Shown: positions 1 to 11,760 of the stretch, in pieces
How the letters are laid out: each line of letters begins with the position of its first letter
Position numbering within the stretch: position 1 is the stretch's first letter
Origin: Zeus faber
Taxonomy: Eukaryota; Chordata; Actinopteri; Zeiformes; Zeidae
DNA length: 64,000 nucleotides
Assembly (NCBI GenBank): GCA_960531495.1
Contig: OY482846.1
Coordinates: 38,502,091-38,566,090, forward strand
Reading direction: 5' to 3'
The notes under the pieces: generated by a model
Database searches by the model: none
Seen by the model: only the letters and a program-made list of their open reading frames with translations
Told to the model about the DNA's origin: nothing
Position numbers and translations under genes: made by a program

Positions 1-105
1 ACCGACTGAATGAAACAAACAGAGTCTGAGAATTGAACAAATCGTCTTTACCGAGTCACTCGGAAAGAGTCAAATCCCGAAAAAGACTCCATCTTCTCAT
101 CACTA
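1..105 (+). mobile_element. hAT-like MITE, right-end fragment (family A)
   Basis: This piece ends in TCTCATCACTA and is preceded by GAGTC-type words and GAAAAAGACTCC, as in the right ends of the copies near 20.58, 30.47 and 57.15 kb. Read on the other strand the end is TAGTGATGA, a hAT-type terminal sequence. No coding capacity is visible. The left part lies outside the window. Confidence 0.5.
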
Positions 106-800
106 TTTTGTCTTCCAGCTAGAGTTCATTGAAATTGAAATTAAGCCTGGGGGGCTAACCAGTCGTTTAAATTCACTGTCAATTGTGTCAAGCCTAATCT
201 AATCCATTTTCCATGGGGCTGTCGCGTCAATGCCACGATGTTCCCCCGGGCGAGGGAGTTAAATATAGCCCTCAACAAGGGGTCCAGATAAACGAGTTCC
301 CCGGATCGCAGGTAATATGCGATATTGTACGACCCCGCCACTCCAGCAAAATGAATCAACGTCAACGTGAAGCCCACACATGCAAGGGCCCTCGTCGGAC
401 CCCATCGGCGCATGACAACCTCAATGAGTTCACCCGACTTCCGATTTCAATCCAAATATCGGACACCTCCCCCATCCACTCATTTAAAAAGCCACAAAAT
501 CAATTAATAACACGGATGGACGGTCCTTTCCTCCTCTCCCGTTTTGGGGATCCGGGCGTTCGGGGAAAGGGCCGTAATTCAACTACCGCTCTATAAATTC
601 TATTACACCTTCGCCGGTCGTGTGTTGTGTTGTGTTGCTCCGTGTGAAAACCCACCCGCGCACCCCGGCTTAATGAAGAGCTCGCAGTGGCTGGCAGCAG
701 CAGCCCCGGCGCCGGTTGCTACGGCAGCAAACCAATCGAAACCGCGGGAGAGATGGAGAGAAAGGGAGGGAGAGAGAGAGAGAGAGGATTTGTAGGGTAA
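106..800. other. Unassigned GC-richer segment with overlapping open frames
   Basis: The segment is less AT-rich than its surroundings. An open frame of 90 codons lies on the minus strand (413 to 141); its predicted start MRRWGPTRALACVGFTLT would give a hydrophobic N-terminus like a signal anchor. A 127-codon frame overlaps it on the plus strand (213-596), so at least one is chance. A CCAAT-type word (ACCAATCG) lies near 731 and a GA run at 770-787. I recognise neither product. A host first exon is possible but weakly supported. Confidence 0.2.
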
Positions 801-2100
801 CTTGGGTCCTGGAAAAGATGATCACAAATGTATTGACACATAAGTCAGTGATTGTTTAAATTGCATGGTTGTAGGGACATATTAATAATAGAATTAATAA
901 TGCCACAAATAATAATATTGATAATAATATGACATAATATGAATACTACTGGTAATAATACAGTTGTACATAGAAGCAGACATGGCAAACAGCAATAAAC
1001 AATACATTACAGCATCACAGACGACCTATGCCAGCGCACATGACAGTAGGAACATCACACATAGCAGCACATAGCAAAGAGGAGGTCGCCACAGGGGTTA
1101 GGAACTAGGCCATGACGAGGAGTGGACAGAGCAGCGGACAAAGGGAAGAAACAGAGAGGGGGGTGACAGGGCAGGGTACGTCATGCAAAGCATCTGCAGG
1201 TGTGCACCAGAATGCTCGTAATAGTGTCCCTGAAAAGGGGAAATGGGGATAAAAATCTCAATTTTTAGGGTTTTTTGCAGCTTGTTCCAGTCGTCCGCTG
1301 CAGTGAACTGAAAGGAACCGCGACCCAGAGACAAATGTGCTTTGGAGTAATAATGTTCGTTTGTAATGTGTTTATAATAACAATAATAGATGTAATAACA
1401 ATAATGGAAGAGCTAACAAATACTACTACTAATGATACTCCTTCAATTAATAATGTTTAGTTAAATTTTTTTTAAAAATGAATTTATATTTCTTTATTAT
1501 ATTTTTGGTAATTTTTTGGTAATTTTCTTGATTTATTTTTTCCCTTTTCCTTTATTTTAATTATTTTTTTTAACCTGTGCTGTCAGCATGCTGGGCACAC
1601 AACACAGAGCATTTGTTTGCCATTGCATCTAGGACAGAGTTAGTCTGCAAGTGGAGTTCAACTTCTTAACCTGCAATGACACTCTTTATTCATTCTTTAA
1701 TCATCAAGAACTGCTGCAATAACTGTCCTGCGGACGCCCTGTAGGATGACAAGAGCACAGCTTTTTGTTGTACAGAACCACCACCAACCCCCATTTTTTC
1801 AGAACAATCTTACCATGTTCTAGTCTTTAAACAACTGATAATCATTACTACTCCAAGAAGGGGAGAATCACCACCGGTGAGACAAATAAACACAGAACTA
1901 ACCAACAACATGTACATGGGAAAAATAATCATAGAAACGTCAGACGACAACATGTCTCGACAATACAGTTAATTAATAAATGAGGGCGAAAAAGAGAAGG
2001 ATGTAACCAGTAGGGTGTTGGGGTGTGTTCAGGGCGGGTGCTGGTGGTGTGTGTGTGCCTGTGATGTGCCTGAGATGACCACCTGTATGTTTGTGTGTTT
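801..2100. other. AT-rich DNA without recognised features
   Basis: The stretch has AAT-rich patches near 880-960 and T-rich sequence at 1460-1570. Open frames are below about 80 codons and match nothing I know. The words GGTCGCCACAGGGGTTAGG near 1085 resemble a dispersed fish repeat fragment. Confidence 0.4.
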
Positions 2101-2147
<47 letters not shown>

Positions 2148-2183
2148 TGTGTGTGTGTGTGTGCGTGTGTGTGTGTGTGTGTA
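2101..2183. repeat. (TG)n microsatellite
   Basis: An almost pure TG dinucleotide tract with a few TGCG and TATG interruptions. The Cys/Val and His/Thr frames that cross it are low-complexity artefacts. Confidence 0.95.
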
Positions 2184-2224
2184 TGGGATGTGTCCACCGG
2201 TGCGTGTACGGGACTTGTCTCAAT

Positions 2225-2580
2225 TGCTTCTGGTGTATAAGGTCGGTATTTCATCGTAGCGCTTCCAAGCAGCAGAAAAGGCCCCGAAGCCAACCCTGAA
2301 GCCCGCGGCCATGCAAACTCCCCACGGGCGCAGGACAGCCCCGGACACCCTGTCCTGCATCCACAGAAGACCTCCTAGCCATCTGGGAAGCAACGCCCAC
2401 GTACAGACGCCCACAGGTACAGAACGCGGGCCACGGACGCCAGGCACGGATTTCAGAGCCAGGTCCCGCGCCGACAGACCAACACCCCTTACGAACCGTC
2501 CGTGGTAGTGCCCCTCCAGCTCATCCACTTCCAGACGCCCATCGCCGAATGTGCTCAGCGCAGGGCACCGAGAAGTCACC
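2225..2580 (-). mobile_element. GC-rich dispersed repeat, copy 1
   Basis: This GC-rich block stands out from AT-rich flanks. Read on the minus strand, its start (CCTGCGCTGAGCACATTCGG followed by GATGGGCG) matches the sequence just before the window end (CCTGCGCTGAGCGCACTCGG, then GATGGGCG, near 63,955-63,990). The two are therefore copies of one dispersed repeat. Its class is not recognisable; the 119-codon minus-strand frame (2579 to 2220) is probably repeat-derived rather than a host gene. Confidence 0.55.
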
Positions 2581-3889
2581 AGTTTTTCTCGTTTTCCAGT
2601 ACCTTAATTGTCTTATACTGTACATTATGTGGAACTTGATGTGGTGGTGGGAACCCTCTTGCTTGCATAAATATTTTTTGAAGAAGAAGAATAGAAAAAT
2701 AGAATAAGAATTGTAGAAAACGAGCAGATATTGAAGATGTAACAAAATACAACTGAGTAGAAACACAAAATCATATATATACATATATACTGTATTTATA
2801 TACATGTACATACATATATATATGTATATATATATATATATATACCTTATTACTCAAAAATTGTGAGCCGTTCCTGTACTGTTGGATTAAAAAGCTCATT
2901 GATTGTTTTGTCGCTCAATAGGAGTTGCTCAAGGCCACAAAGGGGCAAAACGGCTTCACAAATTGAAATTACGACCTCTGCCACCGCTGAAAGTGAAACT
3001 CTGTTCCAATTTATTTTTGTTATTCTTTTTTCCCGCCACTTTTTCGAGTGAATGTCCATCCGTCAAACAAAAGTTGGGAGGGTTGAGAGAGAGCGAGAGA
3101 GAGGCTGGCGAGCGTACGGGATTCGTCAGATTTGGCATTTGCGGGGTTTTCTAGTTAAAATTACAAAGAAGTAAAAAAAAAAGCAGAAAACCAGCTCCCG
3201 GGTAGATACCCCCTCCGGGGAATAGCTCTCAATCATCACCCCAATTACTGTAGCTCCCGTGAAGAGGCTTGGCGGCCACCGGGAGGAAGGCCGTTGCGCT
3301 CCAAGAAGGTTCCCAGGCGATGAAAAGTCATAATAACTATATTATGCCACTTTCAGCTATAGGGTTAAAGCTCTGAAAATACCCCCATAGTGGGGGGAAA
3401 AAACAAGATACAATCTCGACAAATGAGCGGATTTGACCTCTGTGCTGAATTAGAACGCGAGTTACCGCTTGGGCTGGCGGGTCCATGGAGAGCTCCTTAG
3501 TGGGTAGATGCCCTTTGGGTGGCGTCAAACACAAATGGCTGACATTTTGTATCGCCAAATCAAAATGGCCCGTTGGTTCTTATTGGCATTTCTCAGCGCC
3601 ACGTGCGTTGTCCGCCGTTCCGACGCCTCCTTCAGGTGGCGACGGTGCTTGTTTTTGAAAGTGAGTCGTGAGAATCCTGACATTTGAGATGCTGGAGAGG
3701 AGACGCCGGTCCAGAGTGGTGAGGAGACTGAGGACTCGAGTGCGGACGTGTGAAGTGGTAAACAGTAAACGATAGATACTCAAAGACAGCCAGAAAAAAA
3801 ACCCACCCAAAATAAAAACAATGCCACAAAAAACAGTTCAGCAAATCAATGGTGTTATATTTCTGGAGCTGGTCTGCTGCGAACATGGA
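2581..3889. other. Unassigned stretch
   Basis: A TA-rich tract lies at about 2775-2845 and a short GA-rich patch at 3080-3105. The rest is mixed-composition DNA. No open frame shows domain-like sequence. Confidence 0.4.
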
Positions 3890-4130
3890 TGTTTGAATTG
3901 GCGGTGAAAGTTTCGGCTCTTTTTAGAGATTCAGCTCTTTGCTCCCTGTAAAAACATTCCATTCTTTTTTCGACTCTTCGTTCGTTTGATTCACTCAATT
4001 CAACGAGATGAGAGGAGTGGGCTCGGCTCTGAGCTGTGAATGGAATCCTCATAAGAATCCTTTAATTCCGTGAAAATGATCGCAATCGCAATATGAATTA
4101 CGACTCTTGGAGATTTATTCAGGTTAATTT
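3890..4130. mobile_element. hAT-like MITE relative (family A), degraded
   Basis: It contains the family words GGCTCTTTTT, TTCAGCTCTT, GTGAATGGAATCC and CCTTTAATTC that recur in the complete copy at 13.8-14.3 kb. The termini are not clear. No coding sequence is present. Confidence 0.45.
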
Positions 4131-4554
4131 AATCCTCTGTAATTTTGTTTCTGTATGTGTGTTTTTTAGTGTTATTCTGTTAAGATGAAGATTCACTCAC
4201 TTGCTGTGGGGTTTAAAGGCATCCCCAACCCACCGCCCTTTGCGCTTGAGTCTTGGGAATTGCTCAGTTTGAACACATTTTTTTGCGAGTCTTGTATCAC
4301 GATGAATGTCTTTCTTTTTTTATTGTTTTGGAAGTTTTGTAGGAATCCCACATTTTTTATTATGTCGGGGTTCCTACAAAGTTGCGGCTGGGGTATGACT
4401 AGTTGAGAGTGACTGAGAGAGGGTCCCCGTTATGCACAGTTTTTATTTTCTATTTTATTTTGTTCAATTAGGCAATAGAAAAATCGCTTACTAAAAACGC
4501 CTACTCCGCACGCCCACTTCTCCGGTGGGTTGTTCTCGTCTGCTTGCCTGATGT

Positions 4555-4775
4555 ATGTACAACATATGTAAGCGCTGAAAACAAGTATATTGTTATTGTT
4601 ATTATTATTATTATTTGAATTGTGCTGAAACTGCGACAATTTGGTCGTGAATGTGAAAAACCGGGACATTTTTCAGATGTTCTGTGTATGATGATATGTA
4701 CGATTATCTGTCGGGACTCAGGAAACACAGCTGAAAACCAGGACACCCCTGGACACACCGGGACGCCTGGTCACC
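4555..4775. mobile_element. Noncoding dispersed repeat (family B), copy 1
   Basis: Shared with 31.69-31.86 kb in the same order: AACAAGTATAT, an AT(T)-rich tract, ACAATTT, AAACC(G/A)GGA, TCTG(T/G)(C/G)GGGACTC and AACCAGGACA. The right end reads GCCTGGTCACCA. The second copy begins with GGGTGACCAC, the inverse of this end, so the family may be a MITE with GGTGACCA termini. Confidence 0.5.
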
Positions 4776-4903
4776 ACCGTACGTTGGACACAAATGAATG
4801 AAACCTAATTTCTGGTCACAAATGGGTGCAAATGTATTTCCTCTGCATCTGGAACGTAAACATGTGAGCTGACTGAGCAGGATTTTACTGCTGAGGCAAC
4901 ACG

Positions 4904-4905
<2 letters not shown>

Positions 4906-4941
<36 letters not shown>

Positions 4942-4950
4942 ACACACACA
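4906..4950. repeat. (CA)n microsatellite
   Basis: Nearly perfect CA repeat with one CC interruption near 4940. Confidence 0.95.
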
Positions 4951-5599
4951 AAACCACCACCCTGGGGAAGAGGTCAGGGCGGGGTCGCGTCATTAACCCG
5001 TTTTCTGATCAGGCATTTTGCATTGATGCTAAATCTCCCGAGGCGGATCAATCACCAGCGTGTCTCACCCAGTAAATTGCGATTTCACGCGTGTGGGTGA
5101 ATGTCTTTACATGCACCAGATATGAGTTTCGAGTGTGTGTGCGTGTGTGTGTATGTGTGTGTGTGTGTATGTATTAAAAAAATCTAAATATTTATGAGTA
5201 ATTATATTTTCATATTTTCTTAAATATTTTTATATTATAAAAAATTTTAATTAGATTTTAAACATATAATTTATGATATTTTAAATAAAAAATAAATGAA
5301 ATTAATTATTTTATTTATAATTAATTCAACAGTTTATTACTTTATACAGTACATATATATATATGTACTGTATGTACTCTAACTATAATAAGGTATATAG
5401 CTCAAATACTGTATCTACTTACACAATCTCATGACAATCGCCGGATCACAATTATTTTACCTAATCGCGATCAAAATCATAAAATGAAAAATCATTAAAT
5501 TCTTCAGTCATGTGTTTCAATCCAAATTCCATGGCTTTTTGAACCAACGATGCGTGAAATGTGCGATAAATAGATTGTTATCATCATTTGGTTTGAGGG
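4951..5599. other. Unassigned, AT-rich
   Basis: A TG/TATG-rich patch at 5133-5172 is followed by strongly AT-rich DNA (about 5175-5345) and a TATATA palindrome near 5350-5375. No gene signal is visible. Confidence 0.4.
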
Positions 5600-5982
5600 A
5601 AATTGACAGGAAATGTCTTTCCAGGTGTGCATCATTACACAACAATATATATATATATATCCACATGCCACTTTAATGCACATATCTGTATATACATAAT
5701 TCTATTCCATATAAATAAGCCTATTCCTTCTATCTATTCCATTTTATCTCATTTTATTTTATTGTATTTTATTTTCTTCTATATATTTTTACTTTATTCT
5801 ATGAGTATTCGACTTACTGTATTATGTTTTAGGAGTCAGTTGGTCTATTAGAAATACATTTTTCCTAGGACATATTGTGTGTATTCACCGGGTGCGTTGC
5901 ATTACATTTCACTGCATATATGTATGAAAGTATGTATATGTAAGTGACGAATAAACCTCTTGAATCTTTAATCTTGATCAAT
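5600..5982 (+). mobile_element. LINE-type 3' tail (family C), copy 1
   Basis: The end reads CACTGCATATATGTATGAAAG, then GTGACGAATAAACCTC and TTGAATCTTTAATCTTGAT, i.e. a short ATCTTGA repeat at the 3' terminus as in many LINEs or their SINE partners. Copies of the same family lie at 28.5-29.3, 37.67-37.78, 47.35-47.87 and 49.27-49.43 kb. Only noncoding 3' sequence is present; the left boundary is approximate. Confidence 0.65.
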
Positions 5983-7144
5983 ATAGTAGTATTATGGGAT
6001 ACATGTGAACATAAAACTGAATTTAATTGTTAATTGATCAATCAAGTTGGAAAACTATTACTTTCTACTATCACATCCAAATTTCAATGTTAGAAATGTC
6101 TCAATAACTTCTCCATCAGTTGGGTTGAGGCAAATTAATGGTCGACCCAATTATTTTTTGGTTCTCTTTATACTGTACGTATTTTCTTCCAAACGAACAG
6201 CCGTGTATTATGACACTACGATGGTCCTATAAAATGAAGATAAAAATGATTAAATTGTTCATCATAGTGATTTGTATGACGATTAAAGCTGGAATTTAGG
6301 GATCGTGACAGCCATAGTGGTCAGCCATAGACCATAAGACAATTTATGATCATTGATTTGTCATCGATGTTGTTAAAAGCTGTCTGTGCTGGGTGGAGGA
6401 ATCCAGAATACAACGGGAAAACTATAATGTTCTGGGATCTTTTTTTCAACACCGCTTTATTTTCTCATCAAGGCCACCTGTTACTTCTTGCACGTGGCCG
6501 ATCTTTGCGTTGTCGCCAGGAGAGCCGGATGGAAACACCATATACAGGAAGCGCGCGTGCGACGCAAATACTTTGAATTGTTGTTTGATGCTGTAGGAAG
6601 CGCCAGTTGAAAAACAAAAAAAAAAGAACAAAAAATACAGGATTTCTTTATCAAAAGAACCTCGGGTATTACCACTTAAATGCGGAAAAAAAAAACCCCA
6701 ACACCATCGACTGCACGGAGAAGAGCGAATGCCTCGCGGAAATACATTGAACGTGTGCAAAAGCCCGCGAGGTCACCATCCCCTTCCTGAAACGCCACGC
6801 CCAGGTTGAAACCCGTCATGTGTTTATCACCCGGTCTCGCTTTTCAGACGTCTCATGCGCTTCGCCCCTCGAGCCCTTAAGCCTGTGACATCCGCCGCAA
6901 TCTTAAAAGCAAGCGCATTTCAATTTTTTTAATTAAAGTATGTGAATAAGAGGGAGAGCTAGACAGAGAGCTAGAGGGAGAGAGACGGAGAGCGATAGAG
7001 AGAGACTTGTAAGGTTCCTTTATTTGCAGGAGGTCACATCACCACAGCAGAAGCTTGACTATGAAGGAAACAATTAAAAAAAAGAATAGAGTAATAAACC
7101 ACAGGAAAATCACAGGCTAATAATGAGGGAATCATCCTGGACAG

Positions 7145-7181
<37 letters not shown>

Positions 7182-7739
7182 TGCTGAGAAATGGAGTGTT
7201 TTTCAGCCGTAGTTCATTTAGACTCTAAGGGGGTGTATACAGTAGCAACACTGCAATTAAAGAATTGCACGCTTGACCTTCCCACCGCTCCTCCGCCGCA
7301 TGCTGTCTGGAAAAACAACAACAACAACCACCACAACAAGAAAAAGCAACAAACACAAACGTCCATGTCTGGGAAAAAAAGTAAGAGCTGCAAAGGAAGG
7401 CGAAGGGAAATAGCAACAGAGAATAGAGGAGCGTCCGCACCTTCGACCCGTTTAGTTTTTTGTTTTTTTTTCTGATGCCCGGAGGGTCGGGTGAAGCGAC
7501 AAACAAGTCGACTTCACAAAAGGAAAAATCACCAAAATGGGTTCATTCTGTTCTGACGAAAGTTCTGATTTGTTCAGGATGAGGACACTTTCCATCAGAA
7601 TCAGTATATTTAGCTGAGTACATTTTCATGTAGCAGGAATTTGTCTTAGTGGAGCATTTGCATAAATGAGCATAAACAAAGACTCACAATAAATGTATAT
7701 ATTATAGTATATCACACTACTATAGTATTAAGTACTAAT
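5983..7739. other. Unassigned stretch
   Basis: Mixed, moderately AT-rich DNA with GA-rich patches (6950-7005 and the pure run at 7150-7179) and CAA-rich words near 7313-7350. Small open frames are not recognisable. Confidence 0.4.
7150..7179. repeat. (AG)n microsatellite
   Basis: Pure AG/GA dinucleotide run of about 30 bp. Confidence 0.95.
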
Positions 7740-8230
7740 CTGCTCCCAAACTATTATGAGTGACTGAAAAGTTATCGTTATTAAACAGCTATTAGAAGTG
7801 ACATTTTTATAGTATTAAACTACTTTTAATACTAAACTACTAAAAACTATAATAAAATGTGAATTTACAAAATCCTGAAGTAACCCTTTATTTAACAACT
7901 ATGAAAAGAGATTTTATTTTTAATACTTTAAACGACTAATAACTCTAAACTTTTTCTTCTTTGGGCTGCTCCTGTTAGGGAGCAACTAATAACTCTGAAC
8001 TACTACTGGAATAAAATACAAAGTGAATTTTACTCCAAAAAAACTGAAGTAAAACTTTATTTAACAATTATGAGGAGTGATCTATTTAGCATAAAAGGAC
8101 TGTAACTATACTACTATTATTAAAAGTGAATATACCCCAAAAAACTGAAGTAACCCATTTTTAAAATAGTATGAACAATTATATGTGAAAAGTTATTTTT
8201 GAATAATAATAAACTACAATAAACTACCAT
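7740..8230. repeat. Degenerate tandem repeat, AT-rich
   Basis: The motif CTGAAGTAA followed by a TTTATTTAACAA-type word and then TATGA(A/G)(A/G)AG recurs near 7876, 8045 and 8145, with related pieces near 7755. Spacing is irregular (about 100-170 bp). A foreign segment with GGGCTGCTCCTGTTAGGG (near 7961-7980) interrupts the array. No coding potential is visible. Confidence 0.5.
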
Positions 8231-8809
8231 TAGACTACTATGAGAAGTAGAACTTGGCTAGTTGAGGGAATCAAAATAACGCAAAGGCATTGTTAAAAAT
8301 AATCTAATTCAGATTTTTCACCTCCTTCTGATAAATATGTACATGTAAATGTAGGGATTGTACGCAATGCATTTTCCTGCATTTTTTTGGTTCTTCCCCT
8401 TTCAAACCTCGAAGAATTGAGGTGAGCCGGAATTGAGGAACGAAGGCGGAAAAAAGTCTAAAAACGGCTCCACCGCGGTCGGCAGATATTGCTCATTTAT
8501 ATAAATGAAATATACAAAAGCCGCTCGCCAACTCGCAGCACTCTGGGTCTTCTCTCGGTATTCATCCAAAACGCTCTTTTGTTCTCATCAAAAATTCATC
8601 ATCGGTGAATACAAACAACGTGGGCTCTCTCTCCTCTCCGCCGCCGTTACGATTTTGGCCGAAACGAATGTGCTTCCTTCCCCAGTGCAACGGGTTCAGA
8701 TGTGGCACCGCACCGACTGGACAATTTCTATCTTTTGCATATCCCCGATGAGCAGACAAGAATAAAAACAAATGGGTGTACACCACTTAAGATGTCTGGC
8801 CGGCTTGGC
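8231..8809. other. Unassigned stretch
   Basis: Ordinary mixed DNA. An 86-codon plus frame (8505-8765) and a 74-codon minus frame overlap each other and neither is recognisable. Confidence 0.35.
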
Positions 8810-8836
8810 CACGGGCACAAAAAAAATGTGCCCGTG
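8810..8836. other. Short perfect hairpin
   Basis: Arms CACGGGCACA (8810-8819) and TGTGCCCGTG (8827-8836) pair perfectly around a 7-A loop. Function is unknown; it may be chance or part of a small repeat. Confidence 0.6.
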
Positions 8837-8902
8837 ATGATCACAGAAGCACAGGTCTTTCCGATGCACTCCCTTTGCTTTGCTATCTGCAGTTATCATT
8901 TA

Positions 8903-8960
8903 CTTAGAGCGGCTCGTCTGGTAAACGGGAGGTTGCCGGTTCAATCGTCGGCTCATTTTT
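8903..8960 (+). mobile_element. tRNA-like fragment (SINE remnant)
   Basis: The sequence TTAGAGCGGCTCGTCTGG, then GGAGGTTGCCGGTTCAATC, resembles the 3' half of a tRNA. GGTTCAATC matches the RNA polymerase III B box (GGTTCRANNC-like). The 5' half with the A box is missing, so this is a truncated tRNA-derived SINE or tRNA pseudogene, not a functional tRNA. Confidence 0.5.
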
Positions 8961-9185
8961 CCTGAATCTGTACTGACTTAAGTATACTCTGTTTAAATAT
9001 ATATATATAGTATGTATATAATATTTTAAATACATTTTTTTAAATATTTTTATTTAGTTAAGTATATTTGTAACTATAACTAAGAAATGTATATGTAAAT
9101 GAGCATTTTGTATATTGTAATCAGGAAGTGCATGGCTATACTGTTCTTTGTCTTTTGGAGCGTGACTTTGGCATGGCTAGCGTTA

Positions 9186-9540
9186 GTTGTTGCTGCTGTG
9201 TTTCTGCTGTTGTTGCTGCTGTTGTTGTAGTTGTTTTTGCTGTTGTTTTGTTGCTACTGCTGGAGTTGTAGTTGTTTCTGTTGCTGCAGCTATCGTTGTT
9301 TCTGTTGCTGCTGCTGTTGTTGTTGTTGTTGTTGTTTCTGTTGTTGTCTCATTTGTTGCTGCTATTGTTTTTGCCGCTGTTTCTGTTGTTGCTGTTGTTG
9401 CAGCTTTTTCTATTGTTGTTTTTCGTACCGCTGCTGTTTCAGTTGTTGTTTCCGTTGTTTGTGCTGCTGTTGTTGCTGCTGTTGTTGCTGTTGTTTTTGT
9501 TAATGTTGCTGTTGCTTTTGTCGTTGCTGTTCTTTCAGCG
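9186..9540. repeat. Long imperfect TTG/CTG trinucleotide tract
   Basis: About 355 bp of TTG, CTG, TTT and related triplets. On the minus strand it reads CAA/CAG and yields a Thr/Ala/Gln-rich open frame of 197 codons together with the adjacent CA repeat. This is low-complexity sequence; I see no gene. Confidence 0.85.
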
Positions 9541-9626
9541 GCATTCGTTTGAAATGCCCAGCTGACAACTATGTTCCTTTTTTTGATTGTATTTCTTTGT
9601 AAATCGCCAATACGTTTTCCACCACC

Positions 9627-9628
<2 letters not shown>

Positions 9629-9714
<86 letters not shown>
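9629..9714. repeat. (TG)43 microsatellite
   Basis: A perfect 86-bp TG tract, one of the longest uninterrupted dinucleotide runs in the window. Alternating purine-pyrimidine sequence of this length is able to adopt Z-DNA. Confidence 0.97.
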
Positions 9715-9715
<1 letters not shown>

Positions 9716-11412
9716 AAGGTACACCACAGCAATTCCTTGCAACACACAAACACTGTATGTCATTACATATTGACATTCATGGACACTCTAAACAGTTCAT
9801 TCATTATTTATTTGCAGAGTGGTCCGGATGCAGGATGAAATTCACTTTTCCCCGCGCTTTATGAGCGGGACTCTCAACGCCGTATAGGCTAATGCTGCAA
9901 TCATTTAGCGATTGTTCCTGCCCACCTCTGTGTAACTGCACCACCTAATTTCTATTGCCCTTCTGAGGCCGTTACAGCTCCTAACCCAATAACGTAATTG
10001 ACTCTGCACTCTGGGCTTCAGGGAGTGGAGCAAGCTGCAATATCCTCACTGATGGGGGGGGGGCTCAATGTGTGTGTGTGTGTGTGGGTGTGTGTGTCTC
10101 GTCTGACTGAATGAAATACCAGTGCTGTAATTTCCAATCGGGGCCGGGCTCTGGGAAAAAAAGAACAGACTGTGTCCTCTTAGCGCTGTTGTTTTTTCCC
10201 CAGCTCATATATATATATTTTTTAAGCTGATAGCTCTTCTTGGCAGGTTGCCGCTCCGTCCTCCAGAGGCTGTTTTCATTTGCTTGAAAATCACCCTTCT
10301 CATCCTAGTGTTTTCGACGCGACTCGAGTCAACGGTGTTGTTTTCGTCATTAAAGTGGATCTGAGTGAGAGTTCCTTGTTAAAAAAAATCCAGCTTTTTT
10401 CCAGCTCCAGCTGACTTTCATGTAGGAGTTTTTGAAGTTGTTGTTCATCGACAGTATGTGCTTCCTTCCTCACGCTGCCTTCCCGTTGTTGGTGGCGGGG
10501 TCCCCCTTTCCCGGCAAGAATGTTGATGCATGCGCAAAGGAAGTGAATTGGTGAATTGGATGACGCATACATGAAATGATGAACGTTCACAAAATAGAAT
10601 AGTACCCTCAGATGAAAAACAATGTGAACATCTAACAGTGAAGACAAGGGTAAATTCAGATGTTGCAAAACAAAGATAATAAACACATTTTCCAACGGAA
10701 TTCTCGGATTTGTAGCTTAATCCACCAAAAACATACAATCATACAGATTGCCACTTTAGTAATCACAAAAAAATTTCATTTCATTTGACTCATTTGAAAA
10801 TACCCTTTTATACTTAGGTATTTACTTTATTACTTTATTATGGTCCGATTTTTGACAAAGCAGAATATCTTGAACATTTCAACCCACTAAATATCAGTGA
10901 AGCGACCTAGTGACCAACACAGGCCAGTGGGTAATGCAAGATGGGGCATGTCATTTCACCTAAACCCCCTTGGGGAGCGAAGGTCACTTAATTGAATTGA
11001 TTTTTGTAGCAGCAAGTTTCCATTTGCCCGCGGCCAATCAATGGCGAGATCTCCTGCTCCGGCTGTCGGTTCCCACGGATAGATCTTGATTAGCCGGTTT
11101 CTGATGAATTGTTGTGACAACAGGGGGGAAAACCGGCACCAGCACCGCCATTTTCTCTGGGACTGATTGCCGGGGAAATCATGTTTGATCCCCTGTGAGA
11201 TTTTTATCGAGCCATTCGATATCCCCAAAGCGAAAAGGTCTTCAATCTCCCTCGAACGGTTCATAATCCCCCGGGATCCTCACCGCGAAGTCCACGCAAC
11301 CACTTGACCCTGCGAGTGCAGAGCATTCATTTTTCATCTTGGTAGGTTGAGAAAAACTGGGTCAAAGGATTGGGGTTAAGTTATTGATAAGAGTTATTGA
11401 TATCTGTTTGGA

Positions 11413-11414
<2 letters not shown>

Positions 11415-11444
<30 letters not shown>
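11415..11444. repeat. (TA)n microsatellite
   Basis: Pure TA/AT run. Confidence 0.95.
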
Positions 11445-11447
<3 letters not shown>

Positions 11448-11710
11448 TGGCATAACTATCAAAGGTGCAATCAGTGCAGCTGCACCGAGGCCCAGTGAGT
11501 GCAAGGGGCCCGTCCCGTCGGTGTGTCAGTGATGGGGCACCCTGAATCGGCACACCAGCGATGGCGTGGCCATGAACTGCGGTTTGCTGTGGATCCCCAT
11601 GCCCCACTCCTCCAAAACGGAAAATGGTGTGTTTTTTACTGTACATCTAGGCTATTTTATTTTACTCTGTTCCTCATTAAACAAAGTAAGGGACACTCTC
11701 TTACCACCCC

Positions 11711-11713
<3 letters not shown>

Positions 11714-11755
<42 letters not shown>
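11714..11755. repeat. (TA)n microsatellite
   Basis: Pure TA/AT run of about 42 bp. Confidence 0.95.

Positions 11756-11760
<5 letters not shown>

Noticed and set aside
8903-8960. Functional tRNA gene
   Set aside because: Only the 3' half with a B box is recognisable; no acceptor stem or A box can be built.
9183-9776. 197-codon minus-strand open frame, Thr/Ala/Gln-rich
   Set aside because: It is translation of a CAA/CAG-type triplet tract plus the CA repeat. There are no codon-use or domain signals, and three plus-strand frames are also open.
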